Source: Streptomyces sp. NBC_01445 | GTDB lineage: Bacteria; Actinomycetota; Actinomycetes; Streptomycetales; Streptomycetaceae | Direction of reading: 5' to 3' | DNA: 64,000 nt | NCBI RefSeq assembly: GCF_035918235.1 | Contig: NZ_CP109485.1 | Location: forward strand, 1,798,001-1,862,000 | Part shown: piece after piece, positions 50,938 to 59,050 of the stretch | Layout of the letters: the number at the start of each line of letters is the position of its first letter | How positions within the stretch are numbered: position 1 is the stretch's first letter | Position numbers and translations under genes: made by a program | Notes under the pieces: model-generated | What the model saw: only the letters and a program-made list of their open reading frames with translations | The model's database searches: none | What the model was told of the DNA's origin: nothing

Positions 50938-51390
50938 GCTGGGACCGCCCCCAAAGCTGTCCGCTACCGCCTCACGCTCATGTCACAGGCGGGTCGCCGG
51001 CTGCGGACACCGACAGCGCCCTGTCAACAACCTCACGACCCGCAACAGCCAGGGCCAGCAAGAAGCGGAAGCGCTGATGCCCGGCATCCGGGAAGTCGAC
51101 CCTCTCCCCTTCGCCCACGAGAACAGCGAGTGGGTCGAGCTCTTCGACAGCCCTCGCGGGGCATGTACACCTGACGGGACTCCCCGCCTTCAAGGGGAAG
51201 CGCCGACGCAGGGCCCTGTGGCCACCAGGAAGCCGGTGTGCGCCTAGGCGGGCTGCACGCCCCATCTGCGCCATGACACGCGGCGACGGTCGCCCACCCG
51301 CATGGAATTGCACCCATGGTGAATGCCCCGGCCGGCGAACCGGTCGGGGCCTTCACCCGATGGAGGATGCGCACCCGCCCCGCAGTGTCC
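50938..51390. other. Gene-free stretch with terminator
   Basis: About 450 bases between convergent genes. A 56-residue reading frame from 51078 (MPGIREVDPLPFAHENSEWV) looks partly protein-like but lacks a ribosome binding site. The clear element is the hairpin at 51325-51350. Confidence 0.35.
51325..51350. terminator. Hairpin downstream of the CAP-domain gene
   Basis: GCCCCGGCCGG (51325-51335), loop CGAA, CCGGTCGGGGC (51340-51350), with one G-T wobble pair. It lies 41 bases beyond the stop of the minus-strand CAP gene and can also serve the convergent SDR gene. Confidence 0.75.
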
Positions 51391-52161
51391 CTATCGGGCC
51401 GTGCCGAAGTCCTGGGTCCAGTAGCTGCCGGGCTGCGCGAGGCCGATGCCGATCTCCTTGAACGAGCAGTCGAGGATGTTGCGCTTGTGGCCCGGGCTGG
51501 ACATCCAGCCCGCCATGACCTTCTCGGGCGTGGAGTAGCCGTAGGCGACGTTCTCGCCGTAGGAGCTCCAGCTGTAACCGGCACGCGTGATCCGGTCATC
51601 GGGCGACGACCCGTCGGAGCCCGTGTGGGACATGTTCCGGTGGGATGCCATGTCCTTGCTGTGGTCCTGAGCGGCCTTGGTCAGTTTCGCGTTCATGGTC
51701 AGCGGGGAGCATCCGGCCTTGCTGCGCTCGTTGTTGACGAGCGTCAGCACGCGGGCCGTGTCCCCGGATGCCGGTGCGGCCGTAGCAGGTGCGCTGGGAG
51801 CCGCGGTGGTCCGCGGTGCGCTGTGAGTCCCGGTGGTCTGCCGTGAGCTGGGAGACGCCGTGGTCCGCGGTGCGCTGGGAGACGCCGTGGTCTGCCGTGC
51901 GCTGGGAGACGCCGTGGTCTGCCGTGCGCTGGGAGTCGCAGTGGGGCTCTTCGACGCTCCCGCTGTCGGCTCATGACCCCAGGACGAGCCCGTCCACCGA
52001 TGGTGGGAGCTCGCCTTCTCCCAGTGGCCGGAGGAGCGACCGCCCGTATCGCCCTGAGTATCCAGGCAGGCCATGGCGACGGAGGGCACACCCACGGCTC
52101 CTACGGCGATGACAGCGATGGCTATCGGCCGGCGGTACGACTTCTTGCGGTGCTTCCTCAT
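51391..52161 (-). CDS. Secreted CAP/SCP-domain protein with repetitive linker
   Basis: 256 residues from an ATG at 52161 (GAGG six bases upstream). A basic N-terminus and hydrophobic helix (RRPIAIAVIAVGAVGVPSVA) act as a signal or anchor. Residues about 65-125 form a Ser/Thr/Pro linker of near-identical units (ARQTTASPS, APRTTASPS, SRQTTGTHS). The C-terminal CAP domain (VLTLVNNERSKAGCSPLTMN, AAQDHSKDMASHRNMSHTGS, ENVAYGYSTPEKVMAGWMSS, PGHKRNILDCSFKEIGIGLA) has the family His/Glu residues. The role is extracellular and often lipid- or wall-related; exact function unknown. Confidence 0.9.
   Translation of the reverse strand: MRKHRKKSYRRPIAIAVIAVGAVGVPSVAMACLDTQGDTGGRSSGHWEKASSHHRWTGSSWGHEPTAGASKSPTATPSARQTTASPSARQTTASPSAPRTTASPSSRQTTGTHSAPRTTAAPSAPATAAPASGDTARVLTLVNNERSKAGCSPLTMNAKLTKAAQDHSKDMASHRNMSHTGSDGSSPDDRITRAGYSWSSYGENVAYGYSTPEKVMAGWMSSPGHKRNILDCSFKEIGIGLAQPGSYWTQDFGTAR
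51790..51950. repeat. Tandem repeats encoding the CAP-protein linker
   Basis: Five or so imperfect units of about 27-30 bases built around GGTCTGCCGTGCGCTGGGAG and GACGCCGT. They are in-frame within the CAP gene and encode the Q/R-TTASPS linker, so length changes would be tolerated. Confidence 0.8.
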
Positions 52162-52639
52162 GCGTGACCTCGCTCGGTGATCGCGGAGCGCCCCCAGGGG
52201 GTCCGGCCCTGCCCAGTTCCTGCACCAGGGCCGCGGAGACGCCTTGCGGCCGACATTCTGGGAACTGCTGTCGGCGTGCGGCAACAGGCGGCAGTACTAC
52301 CTCGGCCCGTAGCGATGGACGGCCCTTGAAACAGGCGCGCAGGCGTGCTGGTCCGGCTCTCGAGGTGGCGACGAGGTCTGTTGGTCCGTCAGAAGCCGTT
52401 GTTCGCCGCACGAACGGGCGAAAGCGTTGAGCGGGTCGAATACCGCTCGATCCGGCTCGGAGTATTTCTGCAACAAGACCGATAAAACGCACTATGCCGT
52501 CAAGCCTCGATCTACTATGCGATGACCTGAGAGCCAAAAGTCTGTGTGGCTGATGTCACGGGACGACGGGTGCGCCGGCCTCGCCATGCCGCCGGTGGTG
52601 CAGGCGCTGGACGGCCGTAGCGCTGCGGCGGCCCTGCGA
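52162..52639. other. Gene-free stretch
   Basis: About 480 bases including the CAP gene promoter. I see no supported gene. Confidence 0.35.
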
Positions 52640-52880
52640 CGCCGCCGCCCGTGAAACCGTACGTACCCCCACGACGCCGTAGGCCACAGCGGCGTCACCG
52701 GGCGGGGACCACCGATCTGCCCAGCACAGCGCGCCGCCATGCCGCTCCAGCACCGCCGAGAAGTTCCGCTCCCCCACCACGAGGTGTGCCGGAGTTCGAC
52801 GGCCACCCGAACCGTGTCGGGAAAGCCGGGAAAACAGCCCGCTCCGGTCCAGGTCGGCCGGCCGGCCGGTAGATCCGGAT
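52640..52880 (-). pseudogene. DUF72 (YecE-like) fragment
   Basis: Overlapping minus-strand frames spell VAVELRHTSWWGSGT, then LERHGGALCWADRWSPP in a second frame, and PVTPLWPTASWGYVRFHGR back in the first. This matches DUF72 proteins (VAVE.RH.SW....L...GAALCWAD...P.TPLW.T..WGYVRFH). The frames alternate and both ends are missing, so it is a relic. Confidence 0.65.
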
Positions 52881-53208
52881 CGGGATGTCCGGCGCGCTAC
52901 CACCTCGCACAGCTTCGCCGCGGCGGCGTCCTCGTCGTCGAGGCTCGGAGTCCAGATACCCCGCGAGCAGGGCGATGTCGTGACAGGGCGACCACCACGT
53001 ACTCCTCGCTCCGTTTGTCGCGGATCACCGCTCTCCAACGCGCGCTCGCATGACGGGAGCCACCCGGGGCAGCGACGGGCCCGGCCTTCGTCCCTCACGA
53101 CACCTCGCAGCAACCATGTGAATCAGCCGCACAAGCCACTCGGTGTACCAGCGGGCGATCGTCACGGGCATCCCGTCGTCATCGAGCAGCGGCACGAGGT
53201 CGGCATCG
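52881..53208 (-). pseudogene. Unidentified remnants downstream of the phosphatase
   Basis: Minus-strand readings SPDDADLVPLLDDDGMPVTI and ARWYTEWLVRLIHMVA (about 53100-53215) look like the end of a SUKH/SMI1-like protein, where a D-D-G-P...WY..WL ending is common. Further on, RAVIRDKRSEEYVVVALS followed in another frame by DIALLAGYLDSEP also looks coding. Neither can be assigned with confidence. Confidence 0.3.
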
Positions 53209-54300
53209 TCAGGGCTCACACAGGCGTACGGCGAGGGCGGCGACGTCGTCGTCAAGGCGTTCTCTGCTGTGGCGCAGGAGATCACGGTGAAGAGCCGTGA
53301 GCAGTTCGCGGGGCGGCGTCGGGGGCTGTCGACGCATCCAAGCTGCCAGCGGGAAGAACTCGCCGTCGCGGGCGCGGGCTTCGGCGATCCCGTCGGTATA
53401 GAGAAGCAGCAGGTCGCCGGGGGTGAAGTCGAAGGTGTCGACGTTGTACTGATCGCCGATCAGCTCCGAGAGGCTGAGCAGCGGCGAGGGGGTGGCCGAC
53501 TCGAGGGCACGGAGTTTCCCGCGGTTCAGGAGCAGTGGCGGGGGGTGTCCGCAGTTGAGGATGCCGATACGTCTGCCATCGTGCGGGATCTCGACGAGAA
53601 GGGCGGTGGCGAAGCGCTCCATCGGCCCCTCGGGGGGAAAGGCGGCGTTGTAACGGGTGCTGCTGGCGTCCAGCCTGCGTGCGACGTTGACCATGTCGGG
53701 CTCGCCGTAGGCCGCCTCCCGGAAGGCGTTGACGATCGCCGCGGCCGCCCCCACTGCCGGCAGGCCCTTGCCCCGCACGTCACCGATGAGCAGCCTGACC
53801 CCGTACGGCGTGTCGACCACCTCGTAGAAATCCCCGCCGATGCGGGCCTCCGCCGCGGCCGCGAGATACAGCGACTCGACCTCGACGCTGCCGAAGCGGC
53901 GTGGCATAGGGCTCAGCACCACCTGCTGCGCCGCGTCGGCGACGAGCCGTACCTGAAGGAGGGTGCGCTCGCGCTGGAGCCGGACATGGCTTCCGTACGC
54001 GGCGGCCACGGTGACCGCGATGATCCCCGCGGCCGTCCACCACGTTCCCAGACCGGGGAAGACGAGGCTGAGGCCGATCATCAGAAAGAGGCAGACCGTC
54101 CCGAGCAGGACGGTGGGGAGGACCGGCCACATGGCGGCGGCCAGGGCCGGCGCCGCAGGCAGGAGGCGGCTGAAGGCCATTTCCGGCGGAGTGGCGTACG
54201 CCAGGCTGGCGATGACGACGGTCAGGATGACCGGCGACAGCCGTACAAGCCTTCCTGGGCCGGGACTCCTACGGAGCCGCGGCCGTCCGGACTCGATCAC
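53209..54300 (-). CDS. Membrane PP2C/SpoIIE phosphatase, second copy
   Basis: 363 residues. Four hydrophobic segments fill residues 15-95 (LSPVILTVVIASLAYATP, LPTVLLGTVCLFLMIGLSLV). The PP2C domain has RIGGDFYEVVDTPYGVRLLI, GDVRGKGLPAVGAAAAIVNA, NCGHPPPLLL, LLLYTDGIAEARARDG and a final LDDDVAALAVRL. Same architecture as 2165-3253. It should act on an anti-sigma-antagonist or related phosphoprotein at the membrane. It is divergent from fruR. Confidence 0.9.
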   Translation of the reverse strand: MIESGRPRLRRSPGPGRLVRLSPVILTVVIASLAYATPPEMAFSRLLPAAPALAAAMWPVLPTVLLGTVCLFLMIGLSLVFPGLGTWWTAAGIIAVTVAAAYGSHVRLQRERTLLQVRLVADAAQQVVLSPMPRRFGSVEVESLYLAAAAEARIGGDFYEVVDTPYGVRLLIGDVRGKGLPAVGAAAAIVNAFREAAYGEPDMVNVARRLDASSTRYNAAFPPEGPMERFATALLVEIPHDGRRIGILNCGHPPPLLLNRGKLRALESATPSPLLSLSELIGDQYNVDTFDFTPGDLLLLYTDGIAEARARDGEFFPLAAWMRRQPPTPPRELLTALHRDLLRHSRERLDDDVAALAVRLCEP

Positions 54301-54480
54301 ATTTCCCAGAATATCTATGTAATGAGGGCATGGCGCTCTGACGAACAGGGTCGACTGATCAAAGTCCGATTGTGTCTGCGATACGCCCGAACCTGTTTAC
54401 TTTCTGGAAATCCAGTCGTAGCCTCAGATCGAAACCACAGACTCGGGCACATCCGGGCGAGACGTCGGAGGCAGACGGAC

Positions 54481-55242
54481 ATGTACGCACCGGAGCGGCA
54501 GCAGGAGATCCTCCGTCTCGCGCGTGACGGAGGACGCGTGGACGTGCTGTCACTCGCCGAGGAGTTCCAAGTCACCGCGGAGACCATCCGCCGTGACCTG
54601 AAGACCCTGGACAGGGCCGGTCTCGTACGGCGTGTGCACGGCGGTGCCATACCGGCCGGGCGGCTCGACTTCGAGCCCGACGTCGCCGAGCGCGAGGGCA
54701 CCGCGGCCGACGAGAAGGACCGCATCGCCCGGCTCGCGCTCGCCGAGCTGCCCGAGGACGGCACGGTGATCCTCGACGCGGGCACCACCGTCGCCCGCCT
54801 CGCCGCGGCCCTGCCTCTGGAGTCGACGCTCACCGTCGTCACCCACGGCCTGCCCGTCGCGGCCCGCCTCGCCGACCACCCCGGCATCCAGCTGCACCTC
54901 GTCGGAGGCCGCGTCCGCCACCGCACCCGCGCCGCCGTCGACGCCTGGGCCCTGCGGGCGTACGGGGAGATCCGCGCCGACGTCCTCTTCCTCGCGGCCA
55001 ACGGGTTCTCCGCCGAACACGGCCTCACCACGCCCGACCTCGCCGAGGCCGCCGTGAAGCGCGCGGCCGTCTCCGCCGCCCGCAGGGTGGTGCTGCTCGC
55101 CGACGCCGCCAAGTACGGGCAGGAGCACTTCGCCCGCTTCGGCGACCTGGGCGACGTGGACGTGCTGATCACCGACAGCGGCCTCAGTGACGCGGACGCG
55201 GACGCCATCGAGAAGGGCGGCACGGAGGTGGTCCGCGCATGA
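54481..55242 (+). CDS. fruR: DeoR/GlpR-family repressor of the fructose operon
   Basis: 253 residues. The HTH (PERQQEILRLARDGGRVDVL, SLAEEFQVTAETIRRDLKTL, VHGGAIPAG) and the phosphosugar-sensing domain (DAGTTVARLAAALP, TVVTHGLPVAARLADHPGIQ, LHLVGGRVRHRTRAAVDAWA, ADVLFLAANGFSAEHGLTTP) are standard. It is the first gene of an operon with fruK and fruA and presumably senses fructose-1-phosphate, as in other actinobacteria (family knowledge). Confidence 0.93.
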   Translation: MYAPERQQEILRLARDGGRVDVLSLAEEFQVTAETIRRDLKTLDRAGLVRRVHGGAIPAGRLDFEPDVAEREGTAADEKDRIARLALAELPEDGTVILDAGTTVARLAAALPLESTLTVVTHGLPVAARLADHPGIQLHLVGGRVRHRTRAAVDAWALRAYGEIRADVLFLAANGFSAEHGLTTPDLAEAAVKRAAVSAARRVVLLADAAKYGQEHFARFGDLGDVDVLITDSGLSDADADAIEKGGTEVVRA

Positions 55243-55331
55243 GCCCCCCGACTCCGGCCGGAACCGGCTCCAGACACCGGGGCATCGGCCCCGACACCCC
55301 CACGCAAGCCACCACGGAAGACACACGCGGC

Positions 55332-56279
55332 ATGATCCTCACCGTCACTCCCAATCCGTCCCTGGACCGCACCTACGAGGTCCCCGCACTCGACCGGGGC
55401 GAGGTCCTGCGCGCCACCGGGGAGCGCATGGACCCGGGGGGCAAGGGCGTCAACGTCTCGCGGGCCGTCGCCGCCGCCGGCGCCCCCACACTCGCCGTGC
55501 TCCCGCTGGGCGGCGCGCCCGGCGCCCTGGTCGCCGAACTCCTCGACGCCCAGGGGATCAGCGTCGACCCCGTACCCGTAGCCGGACAGACCCGGTCCAA
55601 CATCGCGCTCGCCGAGCCGGACGGAACCCTGACGAAGATCAACGCGCCGGGGCCCGAACTCACTCCGGAAGAAGCCGAGTCGCTACTGACCGTCGTCGGC
55701 GAGCGCTCCGCGGGCGCCGACTGGATCGCCTGCTGTGGCAGCCTCCCGCGCGGCCTCGCCCCGCCGTGGTACGCCGAGCTGGTAGCCCGCGCCCACGCGG
55801 CCGGCGCCCGTATCGCCCTCGACACCTCGGGCCCGGCCCTCCTCGCGGCCCTGCGCGAACGGCCCGACGTCGTCAAGCCGAACGCGGAGGAGCTCGCCGA
55901 GGCGGTCGGACGTCCGCTCGCCACCGTCGGCGACGCCCTCAAGGCGGCCGAGGAGCTGCGGGACCTCGGCGCGCGCGCCGTACTCGCCTCCCTCGGCTCG
56001 GACGGGCAGCTGCTCGTGGACGGCACGGGCTCCTGGTTCGCCACCGCCCCGGTCGACACCGTCCGCAGCAACGTCGGAGCGGGCGACTCCTCCCTGGCCG
56101 GCTTCCTCATCGCGGGCGGCACCGGTCCGCGGGCGCTGGCCTCGGCCGTCGCCCACGGAGCCGCGGCGGTCCAGCTCCCGGGCAGCGCGATGCCGACCCC
56201 GGCCGACCTGGACCCGGACGCGGTGACTCTCACGTCGGACGTCCCGCTGGACCGCGCACTGAAGGAGCCCGCGCCATGA
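55332..56279 (+). CDS. fruK: 1-phosphofructokinase
   Basis: 315 residues from ATG 55332. An upstream ATG at 55239 overlaps the fruR stop but would add a disordered 31-residue leader. PfkB-family kinase: MILTVTPNPSLDRTYEVPAL, MDPGGKGVNVSRAVAAAGAP, NIALAEPDGTLTKINAPGPE, and the catalytic-base motif RSNVGAGDSSLAGFLIAGG. It phosphorylates fructose-1-phosphate to fructose-1,6-bisphosphate with ATP, the second step of PTS fructose use. Confidence 0.96.
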   Translation: MILTVTPNPSLDRTYEVPALDRGEVLRATGERMDPGGKGVNVSRAVAAAGAPTLAVLPLGGAPGALVAELLDAQGISVDPVPVAGQTRSNIALAEPDGTLTKINAPGPELTPEEAESLLTVVGERSAGADWIACCGSLPRGLAPPWYAELVARAHAAGARIALDTSGPALLAALRERPDVVKPNAEELAEAVGRPLATVGDALKAAEELRDLGARAVLASLGSDGQLLVDGTGSWFATAPVDTVRSNVGAGDSSLAGFLIAGGTGPRALASAVAHGAAAVQLPGSAMPTPADLDPDAVTLTSDVPLDRALKEPAP

Positions 56280-56457
56280 CGGCCTGCGCCCCGCCCCTGG
56301 CTACGCCCCATCCGGTCGCTTCCGGCCTGATTACTCTCCACCCGGTCGCTTCCGTCCCGATCACCTCCCCCGCTCCCTTCCGGAGCCGCCGTCCCCACGG
56401 CGAAAACCCCGTCCCCACCCCCGCCGCCAAGGCGATACGCGTGCGAAGGAGCCCGCG
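56280..56457. repeat. Direct repeats between fruK and fruA
   Basis: Two or three copies of a CCGGTCGCTTCCG-centred unit (about 56312-56324 and 56340-56352, each preceded by CCCA/CCAC and followed by TGATTAC or GATCAC) lie in the 178-base gap between fruK and fruA. They do not look like hairpins. They may be a slippage product or a regulatory site. Confidence 0.5.
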
Positions 56458-58509
56458 ATGAGCGAGATGATCACCGCGGACCTGGTCGATCTCGACCTGT
56501 CCGCCGACACCAAAGAGGCGGCGGCCCGCGCCCTCGCCGAACGGATGGCCGCCCGGGGCCGGGTGACCGACCTGGACGGCTTCCTGGCCGACGTCGCGGC
56601 CCGCGAGGCGCAGATGCCGACCGGCCTCGACGGCGGCATCGGCATCCCGCACTGCCGTAGCGAGCACGTCACCGAGCCGACCCTCGCCTTCGGCCGCAGC
56701 GCCGACGGGATCGACTTCGGGGCGCCGGACGGCCCGGCCGACCTGATCTTCCTCATCGCCGCGCCGGCCGGAGCGGACGACGCCCACCTCACCATCCTGT
56801 CGTCGCTGGCACGGCAGTTGATGGACGAGGACTTCAAGGCGGCGCTGCGCACGGCGACCGACGCGGGGGCCACGGCGGCGCTGATCCGCGGGGACGAACC
56901 CGAGCCCACGCCCGAGCCGGAGTCCACGCCCGAGCCGGAGCCCACACCCGAGCCCACTGCCGAGATGGAGCCCACGCCCGAGACCGAGACCGCTCCCGCG
57001 GCCCCCGCCGCGAAGTTCAAGATCGTGGCAGTCACCTCCTGCCCCACCGGCATCGCCCACACCTACATGGCGGCCGAGTCCCTGGAGAAGGCCGGCCTGG
57101 CGGCGGGGGACGTGGAGGTGGTGGTCGAGACGCAGGGCTCGGCCGGGTTCACCCGTCTCGCCCCGGAGGTGATCGCCGCCGCGGATGGCGTGATCTTCGC
57201 GCACGACGTGCCCGTACGGGAGAAGGACCGCTTCGCCGGGAAGCCCACCGTCGACGTCGGCGTGAAGGCCGGCATCAACCGGCCCGCCGCACTCATCGGC
57301 GAGGTACGCGAGAAGGCCGCGCGCGGCGAGACGACGTCGGGCGCCGCGTCCGCGACCCCCGTGGACCGGGCCGGTGACACCGGCGACAGTTACGGCACCA
57401 AGCTGCGCAAGTGGCTGATGAGCGGCGTCAGTTACATGGTCCCCTTCGTCGCGGCCGGCGGTCTCCTCATCGCCCTCGGCTTCGCGATCGGCGGCTACAC
57501 CATCAACAAGGCGCCGTCCGTCGCCGAGCACTTCGTGTGGACCCAGACCGACAGCTGGGCCGCGCTGCTCTTCCAGGTCGGCTCCGTCGCCTTCGCGTTC
57601 CTCGTCCCGGTCCTCGCGGGCTTCATCGCGTACGGGATGGCCGACCGGCCGGGGCTCGTGCCCGGGTTCGTCGGCGGTTCGATCGCGCTCACCATCAACG
57701 CCGGCTTCCTCGGCGGCCTCGCCGCCGGTCTCATCGCGGGCGGCGTCGTGATGGCGATCCAGAAGGTGCACGTGCCCCCCGTGCTGCGGGGGATCATGCC
57801 GGTGGTCGTCATCCCGCTGGTCTCCTCCGCGGTGGTCGGCTTCCTGATGTTCCTCGTCATCGGCAAGCCCATCGCCTCCCTCCAGCGCGCCCTGACGGAC
57901 TGGCTGAACTCCCTGTCCGGCGCCAACGCGATCATCCTCGGAGTCATCCTCGGCCTGATGATGTGCTTCGACCTGGGCGGCCCGCTGAACAAGGTCGCCT
58001 ACGCCTTCGCGGTCGGCGGCCTCGCGAACCCCACCGAGGGTTCGCTCAAGGTCATGGCCGCGGTGATGGCCGCCGGCATGGTCCCGCCGCTGGCCATGGC
58101 CCTCGCGACGACCGTGCGCGGCCGGCTCTTCACCAGGACCGAGCGCGAGAACGGCAAGGCGGCCTGGGTGCTCGGCGCCTCGTTCATCACGGAGGGCGCG
58201 ATCCCGTTCGCGGCGGCGGACCCGCTGCGCGTCATCCCCGCCTCGATGGCGGGCGGCGCGGTCACCGGCGCGCTGTCGATGGCCTTCGGCTGCACCCTGC
58301 GCGCCCCGCACGGCGGCATCTTCGTGGTCCCGCTGATCGGCAACCCGTTCCTCTACCTCATCGCGATCGCCGCCGGTGTCTGTGTGTCGACGGCCTTGGT
58401 AGTGATCCTGAAGGGTATGCGGAAGTCCGCGCCCGAGGGCGGGGCGGACGGGGCGGGTGACGCGACGGCGCAGAAGGGGGAGGAGCCGAAGATACCGGTG
58501 GCCGCCTGA
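56458..58509 (+). CDS. fruA: Fructose PTS permease, fused EIIA-EIIB-EIIC
   Basis: 683 residues with GAAGGAG upstream. EIIA (1-140) has phospho-acceptor His65 in GIGIPHCRSEH. A Glu/Pro/Thr linker of repeated EPTPEPE units (about 145-180) follows. EIIB (about 188-285) has Cys195 in TSCPTGIAHTYMAAESLEKA. EIIC (about 305-660) is a membrane channel with MVPFVAAGGLLIALGFAIGG and FITEGAIPFAAADPLRVIPA. It imports fructose and phosphorylates it to fructose-1-phosphate, taking phosphate from HPr. It is the only transporter of this operon. Confidence 0.97.
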   Translation: MSEMITADLVDLDLSADTKEAAARALAERMAARGRVTDLDGFLADVAAREAQMPTGLDGGIGIPHCRSEHVTEPTLAFGRSADGIDFGAPDGPADLIFLIAAPAGADDAHLTILSSLARQLMDEDFKAALRTATDAGATAALIRGDEPEPTPEPESTPEPEPTPEPTAEMEPTPETETAPAAPAAKFKIVAVTSCPTGIAHTYMAAESLEKAGLAAGDVEVVVETQGSAGFTRLAPEVIAAADGVIFAHDVPVREKDRFAGKPTVDVGVKAGINRPAALIGEVREKAARGETTSGAASATPVDRAGDTGDSYGTKLRKWLMSGVSYMVPFVAAGGLLIALGFAIGGYTINKAPSVAEHFVWTQTDSWAALLFQVGSVAFAFLVPVLAGFIAYGMADRPGLVPGFVGGSIALTINAGFLGGLAAGLIAGGVVMAIQKVHVPPVLRGIMPVVVIPLVSSAVVGFLMFLVIGKPIASLQRALTDWLNSLSGANAIILGVILGLMMCFDLGGPLNKVAYAFAVGGLANPTEGSLKVMAAVMAAGMVPPLAMALATTVRGRLFTRTERENGKAAWVLGASFITEGAIPFAAADPLRVIPASMAGGAVTGALSMAFGCTLRAPHGGIFVVPLIGNPFLYLIAIAAGVCVSTALVVILKGMRKSAPEGGADGAGDATAQKGEEPKIPVAA

Positions 58510-58520
58510 CAGCAGATTCC

Positions 58521-58554
58521 GGTGGCTACCTGACAGCAGATACAGGTAGCCACC
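58521..58554 (+). terminator. Terminator of the fru operon
   Basis: Perfect 12-bp arms GGTGGCTACCTG (58521-58532) and CAGGTAGCCACC (58543-58554), loop of ten bases, starting 12 bases after the fruA stop. The surrounding sequence also repeats CCTGACAG three times, showing local duplication. Confidence 0.88.
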
Positions 58555-58611
58555 TGACAGTTCTGCACTGTCCGCTCATGCGAGATAGGTCATGGTCCGG
58601 GGCCAAAATCC

Positions 58612-58855
58612 CGGCCTGACCTGCACGTTTGCCGAGAACCGGTAGGTGCGCGGGGAAGCACCGACCTTCTGGTCGCGGACCGGGGTCAGGGTGCCGTCGA
58701 CGATCCGGAGCCGCTCGACTACGTCAGCGGGTCACACCCGCCTGCTCGATGGGCAGGAGCGGGCGCAGCCGCTGAATGACCCGGCACACCGTTGCCAGCG
58801 AGCAGCCGAACAGCGGCGCGAGCTGCCGCATGGTGCGGTTCGTGCGGCAGTGGAC
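58612..58855 (-). pseudogene. IS5-type transposase N-terminal remnant
   Basis: The minus strand reads RTMRQLAPLFGCSLATVCRV, IQRLRPLLPIEQAGVTR, and in the next frame VERLRIVDGTLTPVRDQKVG, ASPRTYRFSANVQV. This is the HTH plus first DDE strand (IVDGT) of Streptomyces IS5-group transposases. The rest is absent. Confidence 0.78.
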
Positions 58856-59050
58856 GGGCCACAGGAACGTCCCCGGCTGCTGAGACGCTGGGAGGCCTGG
58901 CTCATCAGACGTCTGTGCCCCATGCTGCCTCCCCAATGTGCGGCGCCCCACGCCGCAAGGCACCCTGGAAGTGGCCTGACGGGACGCAGGCTCCCGGCCT
59001 GCCGGGCTGATGCCCGTCGTCGGGAAGCGATGCATGGAGGCGATCAGCCC

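Noticed and set aside
56230..58311. Minus-strand ORF of 693 codons
   Set aside because: Antisense to fruA; repetitive Gly/Arg/Asp composition of a shadow frame.
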